Shown here piece after piece: positions 48,798 to 58,458 of a stretch of 64,000 nt of DNA; positions within the stretch are counted from its first letter, which is position 1, and each line of letters starts with the position of its first letter. The stretch is from CAYWXK01 sp964462515 (lineage in GTDB: Bacteria; Planctomycetota; Phycisphaerae; Sedimentisphaerales; Anaerobacaceae), in contig CAYWXK010000012.1 in assembly GCA_964462515.1 (NCBI GenBank), forward strand, positions 1 through 64,000, in the 5' to 3' direction. The translations under genes were made by a program, and so were the position numbers. The notes beneath the pieces were generated by a model. The model worked only from the letters and a program-made list of their open reading frames with translations. It was not told the DNA's origin and searched no databases.

Positions 48798-50402
48798 ACA
48801 CTTGTAAAAAAATTCGTTAGCTCAAAAAGGCTCGGTAGCGCCCTTTTGATTTCAATGATGTTCATAATCGTGGTCTCCGCTCTTGCCGTCTCTATGGCCA
48901 CGTTGTCCGGCACAAATGCCCAGCTTGCTGAAAATCAGCACAAGGTCAATTCCGCTCTCTTATCCGCTCAATCCGGCATTGAGTGCGGAAAATACATCGC
49001 CGCCACTACAACTCTCGACAAAACCGGCTACAACTATGTTTCTAATGCCGAGGCCAATAAGACCTGGTCAGACCTCTATCAGCGCCTCCAGAGCGCCACT
49101 CTCGATGGTAAAGGTGTGCCGTCATCCACACGTTTCAGCGACTCTATCGGCAGCGGCGACCAGATTATCACTCAACCACTTAATTTCGCCGCCGCCAGTG
49201 CAACCTTTACAATAAGGTTCTATCGATATGATACCGACCCTCGGACTATCATGCTCCAGTCCACAGGCACAGATGACCTGGTAACAAGACGGATAACGCT
49301 CAATTTGAGAATTACAAAGGATGCAAAAGTCCTCAGCTATGCCATCGCCAGCAGAGGCCGGATGTGGCTCACCGGCCAATCGACTATCCACGGCGATGTC
49401 TTTAGCACCTGGAACCGTGCCGATATAGCGCCTTTTAATATGACCAGCGATTCTTCCGTTACGGGAACCATCAATACCGTTCTTACCCTCCAGCAGATTC
49501 AACAACAGACTTACCAGTTAGAGACTCTCGATGTAAATGATAACCCGATGTTTGACCAGAACGGCAACCGCATCTACAGCGAAAACGACGAAATTAAGGC
49601 CTATCACGAGGGCATCAATTACGGCCAGCCGTATCAGAATATGCCGGGAATGAATATCACTGATTACGACACATCTATGTATAAAAGTATGACAACTGCA
49701 ATACCAACAACAACCGTTAAAGTCATAGAATATTTCCCTCACATGTCGGGAAATTATAACCAGCCCTCAAGCTCCGGCAGCAGAAAGCTGACCCGTTATG
49801 TCTATGAAAACCAGGTATTTACTAACCAACTCCTCCCCTCAAATCGCAATGCCCTCTTCAAAAATTGCAGATTTGAAGAAATCCTGTATATCGACTGTGC
49901 TACCAGTACCTCCACCTATTACAATAATGTGCGATTTGACAACTGCACCTTCAATGGTCCTATCATTACCAATGTCCCGAACCAGTTAAAGTGGCAGAAT
50001 AATTGCCTCTACTTCACGGGCGAGGCCGCCTTCAACAACACCTCCAGCATACAGGAGGCCACTATCCTCGCACCTCACTTTAACGTCAACCTCGGCAACA
50101 CCAACCCCGTGCAGAGCGACAATAACATCCTCACAGGCGCCATAGTCGGAGGAATCGTTGACGTCCGTGGCAACGCTCAAATCTACGGCACGATTATCTC
50201 TATGTGTGATACAACACAATGGTCCTCAGGATACGTAACCAACATCGGCGCTACCCTCGGCGACGGCGGCTCTGAAACAACCGAGGTAGGTGACATTGGT
50301 GTTATTAGTATAACCCCCGAAGAAGACAAGATGCTGCCAAGCGGCATCACCACCCCCATCTTAATTAAACCCCTTCAAGGCACTTATTCTGAAGAATTCT
50401 AA
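48795..50402 (+). CDS. PilX-like surface/pilus-associated protein 3
   Basis: 535 residues from the ATG at 48795 (GGGGAGAAA). The first 60 residues are nearly those of protein 2 (G-S-A-L-L-I-S-M-M-F-I-I-V-V-S-A-L-A-V-S-M-A), but the body differs: a longer middle with A-S-R-G-R-M-W-L-T-G-Q-S-T-I-H-G-D-V-F and a Gln-rich stretch at about 215-230, then a beta-helix-like part. The end P-L-Q-G-T-Y-S-E-E-F keeps the Y-S-E-x-F tail of the other two. So leader and N-terminus were duplicated or exchanged while the body diverged or was replaced. Confidence 0.75.
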   Translation: MTLVKKFVSSKRLGSALLISMMFIIVVSALAVSMATLSGTNAQLAENQHKVNSALLSAQSGIECGKYIAATTTLDKTGYNYVSNAEANKTWSDLYQRLQSATLDGKGVPSSTRFSDSIGSGDQIITQPLNFAAASATFTIRFYRYDTDPRTIMLQSTGTDDLVTRRITLNLRITKDAKVLSYAIASRGRMWLTGQSTIHGDVFSTWNRADIAPFNMTSDSSVTGTINTVLTLQQIQQQTYQLETLDVNDNPMFDQNGNRIYSENDEIKAYHEGINYGQPYQNMPGMNITDYDTSMYKSMTTAIPTTTVKVIEYFPHMSGNYNQPSSSGSRKLTRYVYENQVFTNQLLPSNRNALFKNCRFEEILYIDCATSTSTYYNNVRFDNCTFNGPIITNVPNQLKWQNNCLYFTGEAAFNNTSSIQEATILAPHFNVNLGNTNPVQSDNNILTGAIVGGIVDVRGNAQIYGTIISMCDTTQWSSGYVTNIGATLGDGGSETTEVGDIGVISITPEEDKMLPSGITTPILIKPLQGTYSEEF

Positions 50403-50458
50403 GAAGTATAGGAAAAATCAAATATATCATGACTTATCTATCTTGAAAGGAAGGCAAA

Positions 50459-50797
50459 ATGAAAAAGTTAGTTCTAACCGCGGTCGGGTTTATACTCCTT
50501 CTGGCCGTATTAACCATTTTGGCAGTCAACGTTTGCTGGTCAGGCAGCTTGTCCGACAGCCAATCTGCATTTATTGATGATGACCCTAACGAGCCCGGAC
50601 CGGAAAGTACCGACTGCCAAATCAGCTTCATCGACGATGACCCTAACGAGCCCGGACCAGAAAGCACCGGCTTACAAATCAGCTTCATCGACGATGACCC
50701 TAATGAGCCAGCACCGGAAAGCACCAGCTTACAAATCAGCTTCATTGACGATGACTCTGATGAGCCTGAGCCCGAGCCCGAACCTGAGTGCGCTTAG
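50459..50797 (+). CDS. Acidic repeat protein with N-terminal membrane segment
   Basis: 112 residues, ATG with AAGGAAGG upstream. A basic start and hydrophobic stretch (about 5-25) form a signal or anchor. The rest is four copies of a 19-residue unit of the form S-[AF]-x-F/I-D-D-D-P-N-E-P-x-P-E-S-T-x-x-Q, with the fourth ending in E-P-E-P-E-P-E-C-A. Each unit has D-D-D and P-N-E-P, so the protein is strongly acidic and may bind calcium. At DNA level the unit is 57 bases and highly conserved, pointing to recent amplification. It follows PilX-like gene 3 by 56 bases. I know of no named family. Confidence 0.65.
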   Translation: MKKLVLTAVGFILLLAVLTILAVNVCWSGSLSDSQSAFIDDDPNEPGPESTDCQISFIDDDPNEPGPESTGLQISFIDDDPNEPAPESTSLQISFIDDDSDEPEPEPEPECA

Positions 50798-50916
50798 CCG
50801 GTTATTCCTGGTCAAACAGCAAACCGTTGGGAAAGGCGCGACTCTTGTCCATAGCAAAGACAAGGGAGCAGCCTGCTCCATCCGCTGCTTTATTACGCGC
50901 CTTCCCAACCGGCTAA
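50794..50916 (+). other. Strongly folded 3' element or structured RNA
   Basis: Starting at the stop codon of the acidic repeat gene, TTAGCCGG (50794-50801) pairs with CCGGCTAA (50909-50916). Inside it GTTGGGAAAGGCGCG (50826-50840) pairs with CGCGCCTTCCCAAC (50896-50909) with one bulge. The closed loop has two further stems, CTTGTC/GACAAG (50844-50864) and GGAGCA/TGCTCC (50865-50879). No T-run follows, so it is not a simple terminator. Confidence 0.5.
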
Positions 50917-51223
50917 TCTGCTCGAAACCCAAAGCATCTATATCTTCTTCTCCACTGGATAAGATGTAGCCAAAATTATTACGTTTCTGCTCTCTCAACC
51001 AGAACCGTTACTGGCACACCTTACAACCAAACCACCACATATACTCCATCTAAAAACCTCCCCGTAATAAACCTCAAAAATCAAAAAATAATCCCATTGC
51101 TTCGCTAATAACAATTATTAAAAGATTATTATTTGACAGTTTCGCCTTTTTACAGTTTAATTCGCCCCGATATACTCGCCGTTGAGGCAGGATGCTTAAT
51201 AGAAATTAACAGGAGAATACAAG
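50917..51223. other. Intergenic region before carB
   Basis: About 300 bases. The carB promoter lies at 51133-51161. Between 50917 and 51120 I see no gene or strong structure; open minus-strand frame text here is not protein-like. Confidence 0.35.
51133..51161 (+). promoter_or_regulatory. Promoter of carB
   Basis: TTGACA, 17 bases, TTTAAT; the ATG at 51224 follows after a leader of about 55 bases with AGGAG. Confidence 0.65.
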
Positions 51224-54200
51224 ATGCCAAAACGAACGGATATAAAGAAAGTAATGATTATCGGCTCCGGCCCAATCATCATAGGGCAAGCCTGCGAGTT
51301 CGACTACTCAGGAACACAGGCCTGCAAAGCCCTTCGCAAGCTCGGATACCAAATTATGCTGGTCAACTCCAATCCCGCAACTATTATGACCGACCCAGGT
51401 ATGGCTGACATAACTTATATCGAGCCGCTTAATCTTGAGACGATGACAAAAATTATCGAAAAAGAGCGACCGGATGCCCTCCTGCCTAATCTCGGCGGCC
51501 AGACAGGTCTTAATTTGTCTTCCGAACTTGCCCGAGCCGGCGTCCTCGAAAAGTATGGCGTCAAAGTCATTGGCGTCAACGTCGATGCCATTGAACGCGG
51601 AGAAGACCGCGTCATCTTCAAACAAACTATGAACCGTCTTGGTATCGATATGCCGAAAAGCGACGCCGCCTACAGCGTTGAAGAAGCAGAAAAAATCGCC
51701 GACCGGCTCGGTTACCCCGTCGTCATCAGACCTGCATACACACTCGGCGGCACCGGCGGCGGAGCAGTCTTCAACATCGAGGAGCTTCGCGTTGTCGCAA
51801 ACCGCGGCTTGTCCGCAAGCCTCGTCCACCAAATCCTCGTCGAGGAATCCGTTCTCGGCTGGGAAGAACTCGAACTCGAAGTCGTCCGTGACGCCAAAGG
51901 CCAGAAAATCACCGTCTGCTTCATTGAAAACGTTGACCCTATGGGCATCCACACCGGCGACTCCTATTGCACCGCTCCTATGCTTACAATTGACCCCAAA
52001 CTGCAGGAGCGACTTCAAAAGTTCTCTTACGATATTGTTGACGCCATTGAAGTTATAGGCGGAACCAACATCCAGTTCGCCCATAATCCCGACACCGGGC
52101 GGGTCGTTGTTATCGAAATCAATCCCAGAACTTCCCGCTCATCGGCTCTCGCATCCAAAGCCACCGGCTTCCCCATCGCCTTTGTCTCTTCTCTGCTCGC
52201 AGCCGGCGTTACCCTCGATGAGATACCTTACTGGAGAGAAGGCACCCTCGAAAAATACACACCTTCCGGCGACTACGTCGTCGTCAAATTCGCACGCTGG
52301 GCATTTGAAAAATTCAAAGGAGTCGAAGACAAGCTCGGCACACAAATGCGGGCCGTCGGCGAGGTGATGAGCATCGGCAAAACCTACAAAGAGGCCTTCC
52401 AGAAATCCATCCGCTCCCTCGAAATCGGCCGTTACGGCCTCGGCTTTGCAAAAAACTTTAACAACCTACCTCTCGATGAGCTTCTAAAGCTCCTAAACAT
52501 AACCTCAAGCGAGCGCCAGTTCATTATGTATGAAGCCCTCCGAAAAGGCGCCGACATCGAAACCCTCTATCAAAAAACCAAAATCAAACACTATTTTCTT
52601 AAAGAAATGGCCGAGCTTGTCGCGCTGGAAGAAAATATTCTAAAATACAAAGGCAAAATGCTGCCCGACAAACTCCTGATTCAGGCCAAAAAAGATGGCT
52701 TCGCCGACCTGTATCTCGCCAAAATCCTCGGCCTCTCACAGGAGCAAATCCGAAAGAAACGCATCTCTCTCGGCGTAGTCGAGGCCTGGGACGCCGTCCC
52801 TGTCAGTGGCGTCGAAAATGCCGCCTACTATTACTCCACCTACAACGCCCCGGACAAAGTCAAGGCCAGCAAAAGAAAAAAGGTAATGGTCCTCGGCGGC
52901 GGCCCAAACCGCATCGGCCAGGGCATCGAATTCGACTACTGCTGCGTCCACGCCGCCTTCACGCTCCGAGACCAGGGATACGAGTCCATTATGATTAACT
53001 GCAACCCTGAAACCGTCTCAACCGACTACGACACCTCCGACAAGCTCTACTTCGAGCCGCTCACCGTTGAAGACGTTTTAAGCATTTACGAAAAGGAAAA
53101 ACCCGAAGGCGTCATCGTCCAGTTCGGCGGCCAGACACCCCTCAATATCGCCAACGAACTTGCCAGAGCCGGCGTCAAAATCATCGGCACCTCCCCTGAG
53201 ACGATAGACCTGGCAGAAGACCGCGACCGCTTCCGAAAGGTCTGCAACAAGCTCGGCATCCCACAACCCGCATCCGATATGGCAAGCAGCTTTGAAGAAG
53301 CCCTCAAAATCGCTGAACGAATCGGCTACCCGCTTATGGTAAGACCATCCTACGTCCTCGGCGGCCGCGGTATGGAAGTAGTCCACGACCAGGATATGCT
53401 CAAACACTATGTTACCACCGCTGTCGAAGAAGTAACGCCCGAAAGACCAATCCTCATCGACAAGTTTCTCGAAAACGCCATCGAAACAGAAACCGACGCC
53501 ATTTCTGATGGCACAGATGCCTTCATCCCTGCTATTATGGAGCACATCGAGCTTGCCGGCATCCACTCCGGCGACTCCGCCTGTGTCATCCCGCCCGTCA
53601 GCATACCCAAAAAGCACCTTGATACTATCAGCAAATATACAAAAGAAATTGCAATACACCTCAACGTCGTCGGCCTAATCAACATCCAGTATGCCATAGC
53701 CAACGACATTGTCTATATCCTCGAAGCCAACCCACGCGCCTCACGCACCGTGCCTCTGGTCTCAAAGGTCTGCAACATAAATATGGTCCGCATCGCCGTC
53801 CAACTGATGCTCGGCAAAAAGCTTGCCGACCTCAACATAAAACATCACGCCATCCCGCACTTCGGCGTAAAGGAAGCCGTCTTCCCATTCAATATGTTCC
53901 CGGAGGTTGACCCCATCCTCGGCCCCGAAATGCGCTCAACCGGCGAAGTCCTGGGTATGGCTGACTCCTTCCCACTTGCCTTCTTCAAGGCCGAGCAGGC
54001 CGCAAACCAGACCCTGCCCTCGCAAGGCGCAGTCCTTATCACTGTAACCGACCCGGACAAGCCCGCTATCGTGCCCATCGCAAAAGAATTTCAGAAGCTC
54101 GGCTTCAAAATCAAGGCCACAGAAGGAACTTATCGCCTCCTGTCGGAAAAAGGCATCAAAGCCGAACGCATCTTCAAGATGCACGAAGGCAGACCCAACA

Positions 54201-54427
54201 TCATTGACGCCATCAAAAACCGCGAAATCCAGCTTATAATCAACACCCCTGTGGGCAAACTCGGCAAATATGATGACTCTTACATTCGCAAAGCAGCGAT
54301 TACTTACAAAATACCTTACATCACGACGACCGCTGCTGCCGCCGCTTCAGTAAAAGGCATTGCCGCCGCCCGAACCGGCACCAGCCCCATAAGGTCTCTG
54401 CAGTCCTACCACGCCGCAATAAAATAG
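51224..54427 (+). CDS. carB: Carbamoyl-phosphate synthase large subunit
   Basis: 1067 residues, the usual length. Both ATP-grasp halves are complete. The first begins V-M-I-I-G-S-G-P-I-I-I-G-Q-A-C-E-F-D-Y-S-G and has E-x-N-P-R-x-S-R-S; the second begins V-M-V-L-G-G-G-P-N-R-I-G-Q-G-I-E-F-D-Y-C and has E-A-N-P-R-A-S-R-T. The middle oligomerisation domain and the C-terminal allosteric MGS-like domain (E-G-T-Y-R-L-L-S-E-K-G, about 950-1060) are present. It makes carbamoyl phosphate for pyrimidines and arginine with CarA, which is not in the window. It stands as a single gene with its own promoter. Confidence 0.98.
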   Translation: MPKRTDIKKVMIIGSGPIIIGQACEFDYSGTQACKALRKLGYQIMLVNSNPATIMTDPGMADITYIEPLNLETMTKIIEKERPDALLPNLGGQTGLNLSSELARAGVLEKYGVKVIGVNVDAIERGEDRVIFKQTMNRLGIDMPKSDAAYSVEEAEKIADRLGYPVVIRPAYTLGGTGGGAVFNIEELRVVANRGLSASLVHQILVEESVLGWEELELEVVRDAKGQKITVCFIENVDPMGIHTGDSYCTAPMLTIDPKLQERLQKFSYDIVDAIEVIGGTNIQFAHNPDTGRVVVIEINPRTSRSSALASKATGFPIAFVSSLLAAGVTLDEIPYWREGTLEKYTPSGDYVVVKFARWAFEKFKGVEDKLGTQMRAVGEVMSIGKTYKEAFQKSIRSLEIGRYGLGFAKNFNNLPLDELLKLLNITSSERQFIMYEALRKGADIETLYQKTKIKHYFLKEMAELVALEENILKYKGKMLPDKLLIQAKKDGFADLYLAKILGLSQEQIRKKRISLGVVEAWDAVPVSGVENAAYYYSTYNAPDKVKASKRKKVMVLGGGPNRIGQGIEFDYCCVHAAFTLRDQGYESIMINCNPETVSTDYDTSDKLYFEPLTVEDVLSIYEKEKPEGVIVQFGGQTPLNIANELARAGVKIIGTSPETIDLAEDRDRFRKVCNKLGIPQPASDMASSFEEALKIAERIGYPLMVRPSYVLGGRGMEVVHDQDMLKHYVTTAVEEVTPERPILIDKFLENAIETETDAISDGTDAFIPAIMEHIELAGIHSGDSACVIPPVSIPKKHLDTISKYTKEIAIHLNVVGLINIQYAIANDIVYILEANPRASRTVPLVSKVCNINMVRIAVQLMLGKKLADLNIKHHAIPHFGVKEAVFPFNMFPEVDPILGPEMRSTGEVLGMADSFPLAFFKAEQAANQTLPSQGAVLITVTDPDKPAIVPIAKEFQKLGFKIKATEGTYRLLSEKGIKAERIFKMHEGRPNIIDAIKNREIQLIINTPVGKLGKYDDSYIRKAAITYKIPYITTTAAAAASVKGIAAARTGTSPIRSLQSYHAAIK

Positions 54428-54529
54428 CTCCCATCAGTGCAGGGAAACTTAAAACTTAAAGCGAAAAGCTAAAAACTGTTGAGTTCCACAGTTTTGCATT
54501 TTGAACTTTACACTTTCAGCTTCCCTCCC
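54428..54529. repeat. Spacer with AAACTTAAAAC and 'GAGTTCCACAGTTTTGCATT' phrases
   Basis: Between convergent carB and the dockerin gene. The phrases repeat those at 30280-30360. It is short and gene-free. Confidence 0.4.
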
Positions 54530-55813
54530 TTAATGTTCCTCCAACCAATGGCCTACCATAAGTGATAAGTCCCAAAAGTCAACCTTGCAGTCGCCGTTTA
54601 TGTCGCCAGCGACAATTGTTTCGCAAACTGGCTCACCAAAATATGATTTACTCGCCTCATCCGTTCCGCCATAAGCCCCCATATTGATAATCCCGCCATT
54701 AGGAAACGGCTCTAAGCCGATGGGACTCGCCGGGTCGCCCGCATCAATGCAGGGACTTGTCACATCGTCTTTCGTCCACCCTCCCTCATTGACATCCCAT
54801 CTGCCCACTTGAGACTTCAAATGATAATCACCATCGTTATCAATCCAATCCCACCAAAACCATTGGGTTCCCTGTAATTCCCAATACCCTATATTCGCAA
54901 AGCATGGGGCATAACTGATATTGCCAACACCGCCACCATCCCAGTTCTCAATGCAGCTATAAGTAGGTGTGGAACAATCCTTAATCTGCGTTGCTGTCTC
55001 TGGCCCATTCTGCCAGATAATGCAGTTCTTGATAGTTCCATTACAATGTAAAAGAGCGCCATATACGCACCAGTTGCCTACTACTGAACAATTGCTTATA
55101 GTACCATTACAGAGGACAAACGCCCCACCATATAACCCCTTATTATCAACGAGTAAATTATTCCTAATCACGCCGTTACATCTATACATTCCACCGCCTG
55201 CGTAAGCATGATTGTCCCAAACGATGTTACTGATGATAATTCCGTCGCACTCACTCAGACCACCACCACGGCCTCCGCCACAACAGCCCCATGCGTGATT
55301 ACTGTTAATGAAATTGTTTCGTATCAGACCATCACAATCACATATACCAGCCCCACCATAGAATTCTATCGATTTATTATCCTTAATGACGTTGTATTCG
55401 ATGGTTGCCAATGTGCCGTTGCCATAAATGCCGCCGCCTGCAGGTGCATTACCATCGGTAACCGTAAAACCACTGAGCACACAGTTGCTGTCTTCTGTGC
55501 CAGAAAACGTTACCACAGAGTTCGCATCGTTACCGTCAATAATTGTTGCAGCCACCACATCTGGATTATTAAGGTCTTTGCTTGTAAGGGTAATATTCTT
55601 GCCCATAAAGTGGATATTTTCAAAATACGTTCCCTCGGCAACGATAATCACATCCCCATTGTTACAGTCATCAATCGCCGCCTGGATGTTGTTGAAATCC
55701 GCAGGGCCATCGTCATCAACGTAAATGGTTTTTCCTGCACTAAGTGATGATATTAGCACCACCCAAAGTATCGACATCCCCAACAAATAGTTTAGATTTG
55801 TTTTTTCGCCCAC
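54530..55813 (-). CDS. Secreted beta-helix protein with C-terminal dockerin repeat
   Basis: 427 residues, GTG start with AGGAG upstream. A signal peptide (about 1-27, ending S-L-S-A-G) leads into I-Y-V-D-D-D-G-P-A-D-F-N-N-I-Q-A-A-I-D, the usual start of pectate-lyase-like (Disaggregatase-related) beta-helix proteins. A series of strands with N-C-x-[IV] and G-G-G-[IM]-Y turns follows (about 90-290). Near 370-400 is C-I-D-A-G-D-P and M-G-A-Y-G-G-T-D-E-A-S, shared with the 1188-residue protein, and the end is one dockerin half (D-I-N-G-D-C-K-V-D-F-W-D-L) plus H-W-L-E-E-H. It is a smaller relative of the protein at 11120-14686. Confidence 0.87.
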   Translation of the reverse strand: MGEKTNLNYLLGMSILWVVLISSLSAGKTIYVDDDGPADFNNIQAAIDDCNNGDVIIVAEGTYFENIHFMGKNITLTSKDLNNPDVVAATIIDGNDANSVVTFSGTEDSNCVLSGFTVTDGNAPAGGGIYGNGTLATIEYNVIKDNKSIEFYGGAGICDCDGLIRNNFINSNHAWGCCGGGRGGGLSECDGIIISNIVWDNHAYAGGGMYRCNGVIRNNLLVDNKGLYGGAFVLCNGTISNCSVVGNWCVYGALLHCNGTIKNCIIWQNGPETATQIKDCSTPTYSCIENWDGGGVGNISYAPCFANIGYWELQGTQWFWWDWIDNDGDYHLKSQVGRWDVNEGGWTKDDVTSPCIDAGDPASPIGLEPFPNGGIINMGAYGGTDEASKSYFGEPVCETIVAGDINGDCKVDFWDLSLMVGHWLEEH

Positions 55814-55927
55814 TTCTTTCTCCTGCCAAAGGCATACTATCTCTTATAATTATACTATACCAATCTTGCTTTGTCCAGCAACAGCCTCTGAAATTTTTCT
55901 GAAAACTATCGCAATACAACTTAATCG

Positions 55928-55956
55928 TTGCAGTTTCCTGCATAATCGTGTATTAT
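55928..55956 (+). promoter_or_regulatory. Promoter of lon
   Basis: TTGCAG, 17 bases, TATTAT; the ATG at 55985 follows with GAAAGG. No CIRCE element is seen. Confidence 0.6.
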
Positions 55957-55984
55957 TTGGCTCTTGATAGAAAGGTTTTAGAAA

Positions 55985-58450
55985 ATGGCGACCGACTTAA
56001 AAGGTTTCTTATTCTCAAGTAACGACTGGTTTCTCGAAATGGCTGAAGAAGACCCCGAAGCCATCTCCACAGGACGCCTATCGGCGGAACATATCTTGCG
56101 CAGCGAAAGCCCCGCATCACGTGAAGAAGACAGCGAATTCAAACTGCCCGATGTGGTCGGCATCCTGCCCATTCGCAACGCCGTCGTCTTCCCCGGCACC
56201 GTAACGCCGCTTGCAATCGGCCGAGAGCAAAGTAAGGCCCTCCTCGCCGATACCACTCCCAACGAATCCATCATCGGCCTTTTAACACAGCGTAACCCTG
56301 AAACCGACAAGCCAACCTTTGATGACCTCTACTCCATCGGCTGTGCCGCTTCCGTTCTAAAAGTTATAAAGCTGCCGCAAGGCTCAATTCACATCGTAGT
56401 GCACGGCCTGACCCGCTTCAAAATAGTCGAAAGAGTTGCCACCGAGCCGTATCTGAAGGCCAGAATTAAGCAGCTTTACACTTCTGTAAAGATAACAAAA
56501 AAACTTCGCGCGCTTATCGTCAGCGTCCGCCAGGCCGCCCACCGCGTCATCCAGCTAAGTCCTAACATCCCCGAAGAGGCAGCGGTCCTATTAGAAAATA
56601 TCGAAAGCCCTTCCGCCCTGGTGGACTTCCTGGCTGCCAATCTAAGTATCGAAACTCCAAAAAAGCAGGATCTGCTCGAAGAGCTCGATGCCGCCGTGAG
56701 GCTCACAAAAATTTCCTTCGTCCTTGCAAATCAGCTCGAAGTCCTCGAGCTAAGCCACAAAATCCAGGGCCGCGTCAGGGAATCCATAGACAAAACCCAG
56801 CGCGAATACTTCCTCCAGGAACAGCTAAAAGCCATTCAATCCGAACTCGGCCAGAAAGACCTGCGAACCGAAGAGCTAAAGCAACTGGGCGAAAACATCG
56901 CAAAGGCCAAAATGCCCAAAAACGTCGAAGAGGAAGCGCTCCGCGAATTAGACCGATTGAACAAAATCCCTCCCGTGTCACCGGAATATAGCGTCATCCG
57001 CACATATCTCGATTGGGTCTGCGAGCTGCCCTGGTCAATTCAAACCGAAGACCACCTCGACATCAACAAGGCCGAACGAATCCTCAATCAGGACCACTAC
57101 AACCTCCAAAAGGTAAAAAGACGCATCCTCGAATTTCTGGCCGTCCGCAAATTAAACCCAACCGGCAAAAGCCCTATACTTTGCTTCGTCGGCCCGCCGG
57201 GCGTCGGAAAAACCTCGCTTGGCAAATCCATCGCCCGCGCACTTGGCAGAAAATTCATCCGAATATCGCTCGGCGGAATAAGAGATGAGGCCGACATCCG
57301 CGGCCACCGCAGAACTTACATCGGCGCCCTACCAGGCAGAATTCTGCAGGAGTTGCGAAAGTGCCGCAGCAAAAACCCCGTCTTTATGCTCGATGAGCTC
57401 GACAAAGTCGGGGCCGATTTCAGGGGCGACCCCGCAAGCGCACTGCTTGAAGTGCTCGACCCCGAACAAAACTACAGCTTCACCGACCATTATCTCGACC
57501 AGCCTTTCGATTTATCGACCGTGATGTTCATCGGCACCGCAAATTATACCGAACCCGTCCCGCCGGCCCTGCGCGATAGGATGGAGGTCATCGAACTGCC
57601 CGGCTATACCGAGACCGAAAAACTCAATATCGCCAAGAAGTATCTAATTCCACGTCAGTTAAAAGAGCACGGCTTAACCAAAAGCCAGTTGACCATAAAC
57701 GATGAAGCTATCCTGGCAATAATCAATGGCTATACTCGTGAAGCGGGCGTGCGAAACCTCGAAAGAAATATCGCAGCTATTTGCAGAGCTGTCGCCACCG
57801 AAATAGCCAAAGCAAAAAAGAAACGAACAACTATCGACAAAAAAAACCTGGCAAAAATCCTCGGCCCAACACAATTCGAATCTGAACTTGCCCTGCGGAC
57901 CGCAATACCAGGCGTGGCGACTGCACTGGCCTACACACCTGTCGGCGGCGAATTGCTCTTCATCGAATCCGCCTCTATGCCGGGCAAAGGAAACCTGCTG
58001 TTGACAGGCCAAATCGGCGAGGTTATGAAGGAAAGCGCACAGGCCGCCTTCTCCATTGTAAAAGTAAACGCAAAAAAACTAAATATCGACCCCAGCAAAT
58101 TCACCAAATTAGATTACCACATCCACGTCCCGGCAGGCGCAATCCCCAAAGATGGCCCAAGCGCAGGCATTGCTATGTTCACTTCGCTGGTGTCACAACT
58201 GCTCGGCAAACCCACTCGTGCGGATGTGGCGATGACCGGCGAGATAACGCTGCGCGGCCTCGTCCTGCCTATCGGAGGCCTGAAAGAAAAAATCCTCGCC
58301 GCAAAGCAGGCCGGCATCAAAATCGTCATCCTCCCCGCTCGAAACAAAAAAGACCTCCCCGATGTTCCCAAAGAAGCCAAAAAAGGTATGAAATTCATAT
58401 TTGCAAAAAATACAAACGATGTGCTTAAACACGCATTGAATACCGAATAA
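55985..58450 (+). CDS. lon: ATP-dependent Lon protease
   Basis: 821 residues. The N-terminal substrate domain starts at about residue 55 (P-D-V-V-G-I-L-P-I-R-N-A-V-V-F-P-G); the first 50 residues are an acidic extension. The AAA+ module has Walker A G-P-P-G-V-G-K-T near 402-410, Walker B M-L-D-E-L-D-K and sensor R-D-R-M-E. The protease domain has the catalytic Ser726 (D-G-P-S-A-G) and Lys769 (G-G-L-K-E-K). It degrades damaged and regulatory proteins. No heat-shock operator is visible, and it is not linked to clp genes. Confidence 0.98.
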   Translation: MATDLKGFLFSSNDWFLEMAEEDPEAISTGRLSAEHILRSESPASREEDSEFKLPDVVGILPIRNAVVFPGTVTPLAIGREQSKALLADTTPNESIIGLLTQRNPETDKPTFDDLYSIGCAASVLKVIKLPQGSIHIVVHGLTRFKIVERVATEPYLKARIKQLYTSVKITKKLRALIVSVRQAAHRVIQLSPNIPEEAAVLLENIESPSALVDFLAANLSIETPKKQDLLEELDAAVRLTKISFVLANQLEVLELSHKIQGRVRESIDKTQREYFLQEQLKAIQSELGQKDLRTEELKQLGENIAKAKMPKNVEEEALRELDRLNKIPPVSPEYSVIRTYLDWVCELPWSIQTEDHLDINKAERILNQDHYNLQKVKRRILEFLAVRKLNPTGKSPILCFVGPPGVGKTSLGKSIARALGRKFIRISLGGIRDEADIRGHRRTYIGALPGRILQELRKCRSKNPVFMLDELDKVGADFRGDPASALLEVLDPEQNYSFTDHYLDQPFDLSTVMFIGTANYTEPVPPALRDRMEVIELPGYTETEKLNIAKKYLIPRQLKEHGLTKSQLTINDEAILAIINGYTREAGVRNLERNIAAICRAVATEIAKAKKKRTTIDKKNLAKILGPTQFESELALRTAIPGVATALAYTPVGGELLFIESASMPGKGNLLLTGQIGEVMKESAQAAFSIVKVNAKKLNIDPSKFTKLDYHIHVPAGAIPKDGPSAGIAMFTSLVSQLLGKPTRADVAMTGEITLRGLVLPIGGLKEKILAAKQAGIKIVILPARNKKDLPDVPKEAKKGMKFIFAKNTNDVLKHALNTE

Positions 58451-58458
58451 GCTTCCTC

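Noticed and set aside
50573..50790. Regular 57-base repeats that could be taken for a CRISPR array
   Set aside because: The units are directly adjacent, have no unique spacers and encode a continuous acidic protein repeat.
50729..50998. Minus-strand open frame of 89 codons opposite the acidic gene
   Set aside because: It covers the end of the repeat gene and the folded element; its residues follow from the inverted repeats and it has no ribosome site.
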